Notes under the pieces: model-generated | Told to the model about the DNA's origin: nothing | Database searches by the model: none | Seen by the model: only the letters and a program-made list of their open reading frames with translations | Assembly (NCBI GenBank): GCA_950295325.1 | Contig: OX485806.1 | Span: 48,045,169-48,109,168, forward strand | Source of the DNA: Polytrichum commune | Taxonomy: Eukaryota; Streptophyta; Polytrichopsida; Polytrichales; Polytrichaceae | Direction of reading: 5' to 3' | DNA: 64,000 bases | In this document: one piece after another, positions 35,001-48,300 of the stretch | Position numbering within the stretch: the first letter of the stretch is position 1 | How the letters are laid out: each line of letters begins with the position of its first letter | Translations under genes and position numbers: made by a program

Positions 35001-35640
35001 ATTTTGAAAATTTTCTTTCATGACTATTTCGGTCATGCAACAAAATTTAGAAAGCTAGTAACTTTGCCACAACATGTTATGTGGATGAAAAATGACTTAG
35101 TTTTAAAAAATTGGAGTTTTTGGAGAAAATTTAGATGAAGTCTTTCACCTCAAAGTCGGAGGGACCACATGAGGTCATTTTGGGAGATGTTCTTTTTTCA
35201 TGGAGCAAGCAACATGTGCACTCATTTTTTCCCAAATCTATCCGGTCAAGTTGTTCAAAACCATCTCCTTGTCCTAATGGAAAATCTCACCCAAATTGGG
35301 CATCTTATGTGAAAGATATTGGATCCTAAATTTAGCTCCTACATTTGGGCAACACATGAAACCACCTCCCAAAACAAACAATTCCAACCTAACAAAAACT
35401 TCTACATACTTGGAACATGAGGTTTTTATATGTTATTTTGGCCCACATGGTAGTGGACACCACGCTACACTAGTAGATACCTTTCATTCACGTAGATTAT
35501 CACCTAGTGAGTTGCAAAGCTCCTCAAAATATTAGATGGCGGCCCATGTATGGGTTGCATGAGCACTTAAGGGTTAAGGCTTTCCATTTAACATCAAGCA
35601 TTTGGCAACGGTTAAGAAATATGCGTATGCCCTTTATAAA
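32036..35640. other. No supported gene; GC-rich island 32690-33850
   Basis: 32036-32690 and 33850-35640 are AT-rich without recognisable features. 32690-33850 is much richer in G (many AGGAGG/GGCGG words), with short open stretches on both strands and no domain. It may be an eroded retroelement segment; I cannot name it. Confidence 0.3.
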
Positions 35641-35645
35641 TGACC

Positions 35646-36050
35646 TTAAGAATCCCAGTAAAGAAACACCCTTAAAGATGGATTTGTGTCCGTTAGATCC
35701 AGGCCATTTATTAGTGCAGAAAGGAAATCGTAGTACAGATGGATGAAGGCCGTTAGATCCAAGCCCCTTGTGGATGCCAATAAAGAAATCCCAGTAAAGA
35801 TGGATCCACGTTTAGATCCAGGCCCTTTATGAGTGTCGGTATAGAAAGATGGAGCCAATTTGTTAGATCCAAGCCCTTTATTAGTTCCAATAAAGAAATC
35901 CCAACGAAAGATGGATAGAGACCTATAGATCCAGGCCACTTATGGATGCCAATGAAGAAAATCTAATAAAGATAGATCCAGGCCGCTAGATCCAGGCCTT
36001 TTATGCATGCTAGTAAATAATATTGCAATAAAGATGGACCCGTGAGTTGT
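35646..36050. repeat. ~60-bp minisatellite, about six degenerate copies
   Basis: The unit contains GTTAGATCCAGGCCCTTTAT, then AATAAAGAAATCCCAGTAAA and GATGGATCC. Copies begin near 35690, 35751, 35812, 35862, 35926 and 35980 with many substitutions. There is no dyad and no long reading frame. Confidence 0.85.
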
Positions 36051-39000
36051 GCCCTTAATCAATACCCCTTAGGTCCTGTTTAGACTTGGGGCCAAGGCCA
36101 TTGGGAACAAAGGCCAATATGTCCCATGTGGCATGCAAATGGGCCCCCAAGGCCATTAATAAGAAAGTAACCTAACTCCATTCATTACTTTCATGTGTAA
36201 ACCTATTAAGGTGAGGTTGGGGCCATTTGGAGGCTGCAATTATGAGAGGCTTATCCACGTACCAACGTACTCATGAACTATTCTATGGATAATGATTAAA
36301 GTATAATAAATTTAGAATTTCTCCCCTCCTATTCAATGCTCAAAGAATAAACTACTACAAGCAAATAAAAGCTCTGATAATGGCCTCAACTAGAGGGAAA
36401 GAGTCCACAAGGTTGGGAGCTCTCTTTTCCAAGGCTTGAGGCCATTGTCATTATGGATAAAATAATTCATTTGTTAATTGGCCCCAACTCATGGTGTAAA
36501 CTTGAAGAGGCCAGTCCCAGCCTCTCTACCAATGAGAGGAGTGGATTTCTTGCACCCCAACCCATTTTTGAGCCCTGACTCCAAGTCTAAACCCGCCCTT
36601 AATCTCCCCTTATACTCCCTACAAGCCTTTAATCACCCCCTAATCCCAACAGCAGTAATGAAACCTCGACAGCGGCAGCAATAACAAGGCAGCCTAGCGT
36701 GAAGTCCAAAAAGGTTTGGACACAAACCCACACTACTCCTCTTGTTCATGTCAAGACCTCTGATCCTCAAACTGCCAGTTGGGTGTTGATAAGTCACCCA
36801 ACACCCAATCCTGAACCGACCTTGATTAGTCTCTACCCATGCGCTCAACCCTGGATTACTAAACCCTACCACTGGGTTCTGCTGTTAAAAATAGGGACAG
36901 GTCATGGAATGCCAGGTATGAGCTTGCACCACCTCTATCACACTACTCCGTCTCTCCCGGGCCTAGGCACTGCTTGAAATTGGGACCGGTTCAAGATAAG
37001 TACATGTTTGCGGTTGGGGTGTGGGTATAGGGTGGATAACAAGATTTGCACGCTCTACCTTAGTCCCTCGAAGGTGATAAGAACTACATTGTTTGTCTAA
37101 TTAATGTGGGTTACCATTTGAAGTTACATGTAGCTATAACTTTTACTAATAGTATCATTTTTTACCCAAATAACATAAGTAATTAGTATGCACACCAACA
37201 AATATGATATAGCTTCAATGATAAACATAATAATAATGTCAGCAAAAAGTTATAGCAACACATAACTCCAAGGGATAACCCACACTGATTAGAAAAAAAT
37301 AGTGTACTGTAGTGAGTCAATCATATATCTGATGACTCAAAATAGTGTGAAATACATACCAAAAATTCCAATGGTATATGGGAGAACCCAAGTTGTGGAT
37401 AAGCTCGATTGTTTGCTAGTCTCGTAAGAACAACCTCAGCGGTACTAGCAGTATACAAACATCTCCAAAGACCATGTGGTACAGACAAATCCACCATATA
37501 CTTACAACTATAGGCCATAGGTAAGGACATTTGACCACGGGGAGGTCACTTCATTGTCAAGTTGACACCACGTGCGGACAAAGTTTGCTACCCCTATATT
37601 ACATGCCATATATAATTTTAAAATTTATGATATTTTTTCTACATATACATAACCATTGATAGTATCTTTTGTATACTTTTTTGAAATTTTTAGTCATCTT
37701 TATTTTTTTTAGTAATTGTTTTAGTTCAATTTTGTGTCATTCTAGTTAGAAATGGTATGTTTTATGAAAAAAACAAATCATCAAATTTAGTTACCACTTT
37801 TGACTATGTCATAGGTATTGTGTATATCTACTCATGAAAAAAATTTGATAAAAATTTGACCCATTTTGGTGGTGCAACTTACCAAAAGAAGATTTTTTTT
37901 GGTCGCACGTGGTGTTCAACTTGACAATGGAGTGATCTACCCGTGCATTTGACCAAACCACAACTAATGGAGGGCACCGTAAAAAAAATTGAAAACGTTT
38001 GCAAAAAATAAATAAACAAACAAAAACCAACAAATATGATCTGTACAATGAACAGCCTGCCTTGTATGGGACATGCGGAATGAATATTCACCAGAAATTG
38101 ATCCCTAGTGCCTGCAACTTCAAATTATATATCTGATTAAGCATGCCAACAGAAATTTGGTGAAGGTCGAGAAGGATGAGAAGTCGTTGAGAATCAGAGA
38201 CTTGGACGAGGTTAGCCCTTAGCGTCCACTCTTAACATCAAACTGCAAAGGAGGAGGAAAAAGATAGTCAGTTTGGTCCCCATTCAAACTGTTAGGGTTT
38301 CACCCCTGATTGGCCACTTACAATGAACGGGCATTACTATCTTAACACAGTGATGACCTTGTGAGTTTATCAGCATTAACAGCTCTTGTGGCTACCTGCA
38401 ATGAATCATCAATTTAGAATTCCATTCTCAAATCTAACTGCATGATCACTCCCAAACCAAATTGTTAACTCCACAATATATTTCAAAGTGATGCTAGCCT
38501 GACAAGAAGCAAGTAGTGACACTGGAAACAGAGGAACCTGCATCAATGCACAACCACTTCCAAACAAAATTGAACTCCAATGAGCAAGAAGAAAGAGCCA
38601 AACCCTAAGGCTGACTTAGTTGGCCAGTGGGTGCACAGTAGTGGATGGAGGATGGTCAGTCACATGAGTGCTCAAGGAGTGCATGGTAATAGGCATGACT
38701 ATGGTAGTTTGTGAGAGGGGTAAGTGTGACAGTGCAAAGGTACACTAAACATGACATTTACTGTCACCAATTCTAATTGTCTTGCACAATAATAATTGTA
38801 AAACGCAGTACAGTGTCAACAACACTAAATGCTAACCCAACATTATTTGCCATTCCTTGTAAAAGATTTGGGGGATTATAGATTTATAGTCTTGCAATTA
38901 CTGTCACATACCAAGTAATTTTTCATCCAAATTTCAATCATCCATGAGAATATTTTATGGCCACTTGCTGACAAGAGAAGGTAGGGTTTTAGCCAGTGGA

Positions 39001-40052
39001 TGAACTCATCCATCATCCATGACAATATTTGTTCACTTATTCATAAGAAGCGTCATCCGAAAAGTTCCCATATTGACATTAAATGCCATATGACACTAAA
39101 TATCATATTTAGTGTAATTCTCCAAATCTGTGAAGGGCACCCCAAGGGCCTTAATGCTTGTGGAATAACCCCAACTCAAACAACAACATGCCTTGTGAAA
39201 TCAAGAGAAGGAAATCAAAAGAATAGAATCCTTCTCATCAAGTGTTCAAGCATAGATACAAATTTGAGCTGCATAAGCTGTACAAACTTTGGTTCCTGCT
39301 CTTAAGACAGTCAGTCACACTTCTAGGTAAGCCTACTCCTTCCTAACATCCCTGAAATGAGCAAATCACAATCCTAGCGAATACACCGACATAGTGCTTG
39401 GATCTTACAAAATTCAGCAACTGAATTCACACCCTATGACAATGTTGCATACTCTACAAATGTCTTATTCGACATCCCATTAGTGCCTCGTGCATGATTA
39501 TCCCTTTCCACCAGGCCTTGCATGCATCTCTGAACTAAAGGACAGATCGTACACAAGAGGGTCACAAATCCCATTGAAGTTCCCATACAGGCAACCATTG
39601 ACACCCCCGCCTGTAGCAGCAGTCATTGGAATGAGGCTGCACAACATCATGCCAATTTGCAACTCAGCTAGGCCTCTGTTCACATGGCATGCACATCAAA
39701 TTTCAGTTAGACCTATGTATATTTTCCAAGACATTTAGAATAGAGCAGCACTTGAATGGACAGGTGACTGGACAGGTGACTGACTTTCTGAATGTAGGTG
39801 TTATACCTTATCACAAAGTAAGGTCAAACAGTCTAAGACATCAACTTATCCTTTAAGATATAACAATTCAAAATATCTGGTCTACAATAACTGACAACTT
39901 TAGAATCTGGCATGTGACAGCTAGCTTTCTGCAATAATTGAAATTTTACTTGCACTACCTGGTATTATGGACACTAACAGTAGGCAAATATATATGCCCT
40001 AAACAACTCTATCTGGAGGTACTTCGAGCACCAAATCAATGCAGCTGGTTTG
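36051..40052. other. Intergenic sequence and probable 3' flank of the ALFIN-LIKE gene
   Basis: 36051-38100 shows nothing I can name. 38100-40052 lies immediately 3' of the ALFIN-LIKE stop codon and probably includes its 3' UTR. At about 38155-38230 the + strand could encode a short exon-like stretch (NLVKVEKDEKSLRIRDLDEV) after a CAACAG acceptor-like site. I found no neighbours to support it. Confidence 0.3.
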
Positions 40053-42410
40053 TTACATACATGCCCTTTTGTTGCTGCAGGATGGACACTTGTATTGCTT
40101 TATGTGCTCAGCTCTTGCTGGAGTAATCTTCACACATTTTCCATGATACCACTTCTCACATATGTCACAACCGATCCAAAATTCATCAGCTGTGTAACTG
40201 CCTCCACAGCTACCACAAAAGGTATCCCCATGTTCTTCATCTTCATCCTCCAGAGCATCCTCCTCCTCTTTTGGTGGAGGTGCAGGCTTTGATGGTTTGA
40301 GCTGGTGCTCTTGTGGTGCACGTTGCTGCAAGAATCGACAAATTTAGATAGTAGGCAACATGTATGTATGCATCCCCCCCGCAGAGCCATATAAACCCAT
40401 CTATAACAATTATGACAATAATAACCACAGCCCCACCCAAGCCTCAGGGAAACCTAGCATTTGCACCTGTTGCTGAATGTTAGTGAACACATAAGATGAA
40501 ATTCTTGTTCACAAAAAAATATTCTACACAATCATCAAGGATACAGCTTAGAAGGGAGCATTTACAGTAATGATGACAATGCCTAACTTATGCAGAAGAA
40601 ATATCAAAAAAACTCGTTCAGCTATTTATCCAGATGCAAGTTCGTCAAATTACATATCCAAATTTATAGTACCGTAAGAATATCTATATTGGTATCCGGA
40701 CAGGTTCAAATACAAGATACATTACAACTCACCATCTTTCCAGCAGACTTGGTCTTATTTCCTCCACCACCACCACTATTATTAACATTAGGTTTTTCCT
40801 TAATCGGTTTCTTTCCTGTCACTACATCAAATACTGTTGGAAGCTCATTGATCATATTGAACAGCCGTTTCCTGCCAATAAATGAGCAGAACACTCTAGT
40901 GAGAATACTAGAATATATATATCCGGGACTACAAGAAGCACCTTCTCATAAAAAACAAGAAGATAACGTGTACCGCATAAAGAACTTTTCTAAGAGTAAA
41001 ATCTATAAATTCTTGCTGCAAACAACGCAGGGAAAGCTGATGCCTACTACATGTAAATGAACTCGTAGACTAGTAGGTACAGTATACTACATATATTGAC
41101 ATATAGAAGACTAGTGGAACAATATCTATATCTGCCAGATAGTATCTAGAACTTGGCGGAGCTCGAAGAAAATCGTAATTCTCAAACTCTCAGGCTAGTA
41201 GATCTAATTAAAGAAAGGCCTGAGCTATACTATATTGACCATTATTCCAATTATTCCGTCTTCAAGAAAAAATCACCTCAGTAATCGTATCCAACACATT
41301 GCAACAAGGAGACTCTGTGCATTACCTCTCATTCTTGTCGAATCGAGCACCATAATAAAAGGCAACTGCAAGAAGCCATGCGTCACTATGCACAGCCACT
41401 AATGACAACCAGTCCTTGCGTTGCATACCGTCTCTTGCAAAGTTGATTCCAAGCGCAGGCTCCGGTAGCTCAGGAGGGACTTCTTCGGCTGGGAGATTTA
41501 CCTCCCAAGCCTCCTCAGGGAATCCATAGAGACACAAGTTCTCTTTCTCTGTTGAGGGCAATCCGCCATGTAGCACGCAGTGCGACAAGTTTCAGTACCA
41601 AAGATTCTCCCTACATAATAACTGTCTCTGTACTGCTATGTTGACTGAAGTCTAGGGATTGAATACAAGTCAACTACACGGCCAAAGAAGAGGAGAGCAT
41701 TGCTGTCTGCACGTATACTGGTGCGACATCCAAAGGCTCGTTAAAAGCAGAGTATACTATTTATTCTGTGCGAATCGGAAGGATGAAACATGGAAAGGAT
41801 CTCAGAGGTGATCATATAAACCTGGATCACATTGTCGATAAAATTCCTCCACCTCTGCACGTCAAACGCAAACAACGGAAATCAGTGACAATTGACCCAC
41901 GGGTTCGCGAAAGAGGTAAGAAACGGAGAGTGAGCTGTGCAGATACTTAACTTGCAATAACCTAGTTCGAGAAGTTCTGACAACGCTAAAAGAACACCAA
42001 GTGCACAAGCGGCCACATGACAATTTCTCTAGCAACTCGTGAACATGATCCACATAACCAAATATTGCTACATTTGCACCAGCCTCGTGAACTAGAAAAC
42101 CGAATACAGAAAAGACCGCCTCTGTCCCACGTAAAGGCCCAAGACTACCCTCCAAACCTCCTCGGGTTGACTCCGAAAGCACAAAATCGCACTTCGCCTC
42201 GACAATGCCACCTCCCGACCATAATACTTCACTCTCCGAAACACATCAAAGTTCACGTTGAGGGATCCGACTCCATCAAGCAATAAATAACCACTCCAGC
42301 AAGACCTTACCCGTCGTGAGGGCCTTGAGCATTCCCGCTCGTCGCCCTTTGTAATCCTTAAACACCTCTTCGACTGTGCGTGGGTTCACCGCCATCGACG
42401 CCCCTTCCAT
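40053..42410 (-). CDS. AL: ALFIN-LIKE PHD-finger protein (five coding exons)
   Basis: The coding exons on the - strand are 42410-42311, 41854-41822 (33-nt microexon), 41548-41326, 40871-40733 and 40325-40053. Phases add up exactly to 768 nt, 255 residues plus stop. The N-terminal Alfin domain starts [20 protein letters not shown] and continues with [20 protein letters not shown] and [16 protein letters not shown] Gly/Asn/Lys linker, an acidic patch ([15 protein letters not shown]) and a C-terminal PHD finger (CGSCGG...[17 protein letters not shown]...YKCPSC) follow. Plant ALFIN-LIKE proteins read H3K4me2/3 through this PHD finger in the nucleus and act in transcriptional repression and stress responses. 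Length and motifs match the family. All donors and acceptors are GT/AG. The gene looks intact and is the one clearly functional host gene in the window. Confidence 0.96.
41822..41854 (-). CDS. AL: 33-nt microexon of the ALFIN-LIKE gene
   Basis: The microexon is flanked by GACGTGCAG and GTTTATATG on the - strand. With the split codons at both ends (G|AG and G|AG) it supplies [12 protein letters not shown], the conserved piece missing between the first and third coding exons. The usual family sequence at this point is DVEEFY.QCDPEKEN. Without it the frame would be lost. Confidence 0.93.
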
Positions 42411-43140
42411 AGTGCCCTCCCGTCGGCCCCTCCCTCTGCAAGATTCAAACACGAAATGAAAAAGTGCCGGCGTTTCAACCTGCCTTAGTATGGCGCAAGC
42501 CCGAGCGCCTGGAAACTTTTTGCTCCCACTAAGTGACGGTAGAAAGCGTGAATTCTAGAGACCATGAAAATTAGTGCCGGCGGAGGCGTGGCCGAAGCTC
42601 TCCCCCCTCCGTCCCACGCTCGTTTCTATGTTGTTGTCCGTCTCTCTTCGTTCACCGTTCGTCGTCCATCTTTCCGCCGCCGTTTGTCTGTAAGAGGAAT
42701 GCACCAACCCGAGTCCCTTTCACTCGTAAGGATCCCTTCGGACTCCCGGCATGGGGACTTCTCGTCTTTATTCCCAGTAACTGTATATTCATTGTCTTCA
42801 ATGCTTTTGCCGCCGTTTGAATTTATAGTAGAACGCCTCTCATGTCGGGCTTTCCACACCAGTTCAACGCCGGGAGCCCCTCGGCACTAAGTGGAGTTAG
42901 TGAGTGGGCTCCGCCCCCCACTGCCCGCTGCCCGGCCACGCCGCCCGCCCGTTTCCTGGCCAGAGCCGCCCGGCTTCCCGCCCACCTTCCTCCACCTTGC
43001 GATTCTCGCTTAACTTACTCTTCATCCTCCAGATCCAAAGCAGCAGCAACACTCTCACAAAACACCTGCACCAAAACCCATATCTAATTGCACCAAGACT
43101 CACTCAAGCTCATGAAATGAAAATGAAATGAAAATGATTT
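42411..43140. promoter_or_regulatory. GC-rich 5' flank of the ALFIN-LIKE gene
   Basis: GC content rises from the start codon outward to about 43050, with many CpG and C-rich strings. The probable 5' UTR and promoter lie here. No convincing TATA box was seen. An open frame on the + strand (about 42564-42890) has Arg/Ser/Pro-rich content typical of a GC-rich shadow and is not called as a gene. Confidence 0.4.
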
Positions 43141-43179
43141 TAGAGTCCAGCAAGCCGAAAGGTTTATAGGACTAAAGAT

Positions 43180-45168
43180 ACATTATGGTGATGTCAAACC
43201 GGCTAATTCCCTAGAGTGGCGGAGTGCGGTGTCCCCCCGTGAGGTAAAGGCTAATATCAACTTAATGGTCTAATTGAAATGAAGACTTGAGACTCCTTAA
43301 TATTACCTTCTCAAATAATGATTGGAATGTTTCTCTAATGGGGTTGTATAGGGGACACTCCAACACAAAGTGTGCTTGGTTTCAACTACATTATAAGAGC
43401 AAAAATGTCATGATCTAGTATCTCTAAAGATAGGGATAGTTGATATCCATCCAATTTCAATGATAAGTCTATGATTGGAGGTGTGATAAACAACAATGAT
43501 CTTGCATTGTGGTGGTGTCAATGGTTGCTTCAAGTACAATTGACATTCATATTTGAGAATTTTTTTGTGATGGACGTAATCTAGTTTTTGTCTCCAAGAG
43601 ATGGAAAAAAATTCCATTATTTAGCAAGAAAAACCTCTTTGATATTATCAAATGTGGTTTTTGATGTTGTTGGGTTGTCCCTATGATGAGATAGACCCCA
43701 AGATGTTTTCCACATGGTTGCAAATTTATGCCAAATGTAAGCCATTTGTTCAGCAAGGTGATGAAAACTTGAGATTGCTTGAAAAACTAACCAAGAGGAA
43801 AGTAGGTGGCAAGCCGTTGTTGGAAACTCATAGTTAACTTTAGAGTGTATAATTCCATGGGAAGTTCTCCAAATTTGGCCAATAAATTATGATAGGTTAT
43901 TACATAATGCAATTTGACATGAGATTTCATATGTATATTTAACGCGTTTCTTGAAAACCTTCCAATGAGATTTTCCATTTCATGTTATCTCCCCAAATTT
44001 CAGTGCCATATGTGAAAGTTGGAAGCACCAAAGCTAAAAATAAATGTGATTTGAGTTCCCAACATGCAACTCCAATTATTGTTTCTTTTCTTAAGGTGTC
44101 CATTAGGGGTTTTATACCTATAGTTATTCCCCTTTTGCATGATGGTTCAAAGTGGCCATATGAGTAGAAATCAATCCCAAAGTATTTATATTCATGGGTT
44201 ATCTCAATTTGGTCTTTGCCCATATAAATTGATTTTTTGGTTTAATTTCCTTTTGTTGCATCCAGAGTTTGCGATTTCAATCTTATATAAATTGAAATCA
44301 AGGCTAGAAAAAATGAAAATATAATATAGCTTGTTCAAAAGTCTTTGTAATTTTGATCTTGATTTGAAGAGACAAAAAACAATGTCAAAGTAAAGAAAAA
44401 TGGCAACCACCAAATTTAATAAACATAGAGAATCCTTGTTGACCTCGTCTAAATATGTTTCAAGTTCATCAATGTATAAGCCGAATTTTGTGTGGGAAAG
44501 TGGACATCCTTGTTTAACACTGATGTTGGACATTACTTCACCATGTGTATTTATGTTTATTCGTATTTTTGCATAGACTATGGTATACATCGTTTTTACA
44601 ACTTTTTGTAAATGTAGTGGTAAGCCTAAATGTTGGAAACATTCCCAAAAAAATTCATGTGGAACCGTGTCAAAAGTTTTTTTTGAAATCAATTGAACAA
44701 GAATAGAGGCATCAACCCGCAAATACTTCGTTGATGCATCCTAAATTTTAAGTGTATATATATATCTTTTCTTTTCTTTTCTTTTCTTTTCTTCTTTCTT
44801 TCTTTCCCCCCCCCCCCAAATTGGATCTCTTCTTATTCAATTGAAGTGTGTAATGTAAGAATGTGGTCCAAAGTAGATCGACTTTCCCAAAAACATGTTT
44901 GTCCCTTGCCATGACCCCTTCCAATTATGTTCATCGATTAATTTTTTTTTATAAAATGGAGCCATATAGCTTGCCACATATTGTGCCTAGCATTATGGTC
45001 TTGAAATTTTTTGAGGTGATTCTTTTCGCCAAATTTGAAGATCATTTGAATATTGTTGGTAGTCCATGAAGTTGGGAATCTTCCTCTAGCCATTAAATTG
45101 AATATCTTAGTGATTGGCTCACATATATCATTTGCAACCCATTTTATAAACTCCAATTTTAGCCCATG
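43180..45168 (-). mobile_element. LINE retrotransposon, 3' part (reverse transcriptase and C-terminal zinc region)
   Basis: Reading on the - strand from 45168 downward: KWVANDICEPITKIFNLMA and SWTTNNIQMIFKFGEKN (pre-RT), then DTVPHEFFWECFQHLG, SVKQGCPLSHTKFGLYIDEL (RT core), YKYFGIDFYS and PTFTYGTEIWGD (post-RT). A terminal HFVLECPLYNPIR near 43370-43400 fits the C-terminal zinc-binding region. Several frameshifts and stops break the ORF. The RT active-site YADD box is degraded, and a CTTTT/poly-C microsatellite (44766-44817) replaces part of the region before the RT core. The 5' part continues at 49226-50470. Confidence 0.88.
44766..44817. repeat. (CTTTT)n-(CTTT)n-poly(C) microsatellite
   Basis: Five or more CTTTT repeats run into CTTT repeats and a run of 12 C. 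They lie inside the LINE relic, where the upstream half of the RT domain is missing. Confidence 0.95.
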
Positions 45169-45795
45169 TGTGGGAGTCCAAATTCGACGGAAATACGGAA
45201 ATACGGAAATACGGATTCATTTTCCGTATTTTACCCTGCTTGTATGAGGATAATAGGGTCTCTTAGGATAAATTAATTGTACTAGGAAATAGGGCATTCT
45301 AAATCCGCCTTGCGCGATAAAAAGGATAAAAAGGAGTATTATTACCGGTCCGTCAAATTGAATTAGGGGGACCGTTTAATCATGGTCCGAACCGCTGGTC
45401 CAGACCAAGTAACAGTTGCGCCAAGATTAACCAACGGTCTGGAAGTAACAGTTACAACGGATTTATGACGGTTGGGGAAAAACCGTCGGAAAACGGTTGG
45501 CAACCATTTTCCGTTAAACCCTAACGGTAACATGGGAAGGAAGAGGGGGGGGAGGATATTTAAGGGTCCCTTCCTTCTCCTCCCCACTTTTTGCAAGGAG
45601 AAAAATTATTGAGGGAACGAGTGGTGAGGTTGTGTTTTTTTTTTGAGCCGCCAGTAGTTGGATTGTTGGGACTCCATAATTTCCAGTCACCGGCAGTTGG
45701 ATTGCCGGGACTCCGTAGCAGTTGAGCAGAAGAGAGGGTACCCGGAGGGGAGAGAGTTTCCATAATTGAGACGGAAGTTGAGAGAAGAGAGGAAG

Positions 45796-46980
45796 ATGCC
45801 GGAAACACGGGAAGAAGATCAGAGGGAACCCATCCCGATTCCGCTCAAAGCCCTCGTCCCTGCAATTCCAAGGGAGGACAGGGAGTTGCAGGAGCTAGCG
45901 GAGGATCTCCGGGTTATGGGCTGTGCGGGGTTGCTCGCCAAACCCTGGAACCTCCGGGCGGAAGATACCCTCCGGGAGTTCAAGTTTGAGAGAGGTAATC
46001 AATGGCTAGGGACCAAGAGGAGGGATCCGGATAATTGGACTCCGGATGTTTGGAACAGGGTCTACGGGTTCCCGAGGGGAATTGCGGAGGGATGGGCCAG
46101 CCGCCGCGATGGCCTGTTCGCCGGAAAATTTAGAGGGGACGTGGATCCGAAGGACGACTTCCACCCCGGGAACTGCCGGAACCTTAGAGAGCGGAGGGTG
46201 TTAGAGTTCCTCCTACCCATCCTTAACCCGGACAAGCCAAAGCGGATTAGCCTTACCATGGCTAACACCCTGTTTGGTGCTATGTCCGGAGTCCGGCCAG
46301 TGAATTGGGGTCTGATAATTCAAGAGATAGTAGGGCGGGCCCTCCCCCATATAGGCCGGAAACCCTCCTTCCTCTCCCCCTTCATTCTGCACCTCTATCC
46401 GCACTTTGATTGTTTTACGGCCGAGGAGGAGGACCTGCTGACGATAGCGGCGGACGAGGTCACCTACAAACTCCATCCGGAAGCTGGAGACCTCGAGACG
46501 GAGACTTCCAGCGACCCCATCATTCCGGAAGCACCTCCCTCTTCACCCGGAAGCCCGCCGCCAACCCTCCAGAGGCCAATCTCTCCTCCCCCTCATCATC
46601 ATCCGGAACCCGGGCCCAGCCGGGAGACCACTTGGCGGAATGTGGATCTCTCCGCTTGGGATTTTATGGAAAATCCCTTCAAGCGGGTCCAGGAGGGGAT
46701 GGAGGATCTGCAGAACCAGTACTACCGACTGGAACACATCGTCCAAGGAGCGAACCAAGCCCTTGACGACTGCGGACCTGGAAATATTCTCTGGGAGTTG
46801 GCAAAAAGGGCGGACAGGAAGGAGCTCAAGCAGGCCAAAACGGAGAATGCTCACCTCACCGCGCAGGTAGCGGCTATGACTCAGGAGCTGAGTCAGAAGA
46901 GCGAAGAGATCCGGAAGTACCACGCGGAGCAGGCAGTGGTCTTCAATCGAATCCGAGAGCTGGTTGGGCATTCGGCATAG
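45796..46980 (+). CDS. Long ORF of the inserted element, unknown protein (394 aa)
   Basis: The first ATG gives MPETREEDQREPIPIPLKAL. Residues about 20-220 form a compact part with WLGTKRRDPDNW and RRVLEFLLPILNPD. A stretch RISLTMANTLFGAMSGVRP then WGLIIQEIV and LSPFILHLYPHFD resembles the 'putative plant transposon protein' families found in plant repeats, but weakly. Residues about 230-285 are Pro/Ser-rich. The C-terminal third is a coiled coil (ELAKRADRKELKQAKTENAH). It has the general shape of a gag-like structural protein, which is an inference only. It is encoded within an element and is not a host gene. Confidence 0.45.
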   Translation: MPETREEDQREPIPIPLKALVPAIPREDRELQELAEDLRVMGCAGLLAKPWNLRAEDTLREFKFERGNQWLGTKRRDPDNWTPDVWNRVYGFPRGIAEGWASRRDGLFAGKFRGDVDPKDDFHPGNCRNLRERRVLEFLLPILNPDKPKRISLTMANTLFGAMSGVRPVNWGLIIQEIVGRALPHIGRKPSFLSPFILHLYPHFDCFTAEEEDLLTIAADEVTYKLHPEAGDLETETSSDPIIPEAPPSSPGSPPPTLQRPISPPPHHHPEPGPSRETTWRNVDLSAWDFMENPFKRVQEGMEDLQNQYYRLEHIVQGANQALDDCGPGNILWELAKRADRKELKQAKTENAHLTAQVAAMTQELSQKSEEIRKYHAEQAVVFNRIRELVGHSA

Positions 46981-48300
46981 ATCGTCAACAAGGCGCATCT
47001 CTACGACCGGATGATGGAGTCCGGAGAACCCGCTTCCGCTAGGCAGTCCCTCCCCATCCTCGTGAAATACTCACGGACGATGAAGGATCTCCTGGCGGAA
47101 ATCCAGAAGATGGTTCCGCCAAGCGGAACACCCCGATGGGTACTCTATCCGGGTCCGCCTGGGTCACCAACCGGAACCCTCTACGAGGTGGTTGGTGAAG
47201 TCGCCCTGGTCCAGAATCCGCCAACGTCTGCAGGACCCAGCTAGCAGGGAGGCGGCTCTCGGCCTGCTAGTTCCGGGAGAGCTCCGAAAAGGATCCATTC
47301 TCCGCAGGTGAGGAGGAAGAGCACCGGGTCTGTTAGATCCGGACGAGGGCAGTCCCCTTTTCCGCGGACCTCGGATCGGTCCCAGACTCCGGACAGGGCT
47401 AGGACGCCGATAATGCACCAAACTTCGGATCGAGAGGCAACTCCGAGTAAGGGTAAGGCCCCTATGACCCAAGCCTCGCCGTCGTCTCCTCCGGACTGCC
47501 AAATGGTTAGCCCCTTTCCTTTGCCACCCTCAAGGCAGCCTCCAACAGGGATCCGCGGACGGCCTCGATCACGGGCGGGCAGAATCCGGAACAGCGCACC
47601 GGAAGCAATCCTTCCCCGATCCGGAGCGTCCGGAAGGGGAGTACAGTTTCCGGAACACTAGGGACCGAAACACCGCGGACCGAAGGAGCAACGGACTCAG
47701 AGGATGAGGTTGTCCCATCTCCGAACATGAGGAGGATGCTCACGCGGCTACAGAAGGCATCGCCGGGAGGGGGTTCATCCGCCGTCAGTGGACTCGGCAG
47801 CCATTCGAAGGAGGGAGCAGCTCAGAAAAAACACCGTTCTTCTTAGCCTAGGATGGTAGTTAGATTAGTTAGGCAGAATAGAGGTAGGAATATAGGACTT
47901 AGGAATTTTTGAAGATGAGGAATAAAACTCTCCCTTGGGTTTTGTCAGCGGAAAATCCGGATCTTGATCCGGGAAATCCGGGAGAACGGATGCAGTTAGG
48001 GTTTTCCTTAGGGGCGGCCGCCTGGGTCGCCGCCCTCAGGTTAGGGATTTTGGGCCTCTACTTAAGGCTGAATAAGGAGTTGGGGAAGGGTTCCTTCTCC
48101 ATTGTTGTATCCCGGTTGCTCCTACTCTAATAAATTACTTGATTTCTTACTTCTTAATTTTCCTTGCTTGATTTTGTGTACGAATGATTCGGAGATCGTT
48201 AGCGAAGGAGAGAAAGAGCATGAGGGATAGGAGTTCCGGATATGACATGGGAGAGGTGACCCGGATCAGATCTAGTCATTGCCTTGCGGATCCTCTCTGT

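Noticed and set aside
38155-38230. Possible short exon on the + strand (VKVEKDEKSLRIRDLDEV)
   Set aside because: A single short open stretch with one acceptor-like site; no neighbouring exon or known family supports it.
42564-42890. Plus-strand ORF upstream of the ALFIN-LIKE gene
   Set aside because: It lies in the GC-rich promoter/5' UTR, with Arg/Ser-rich content and no domain; most likely a shadow.
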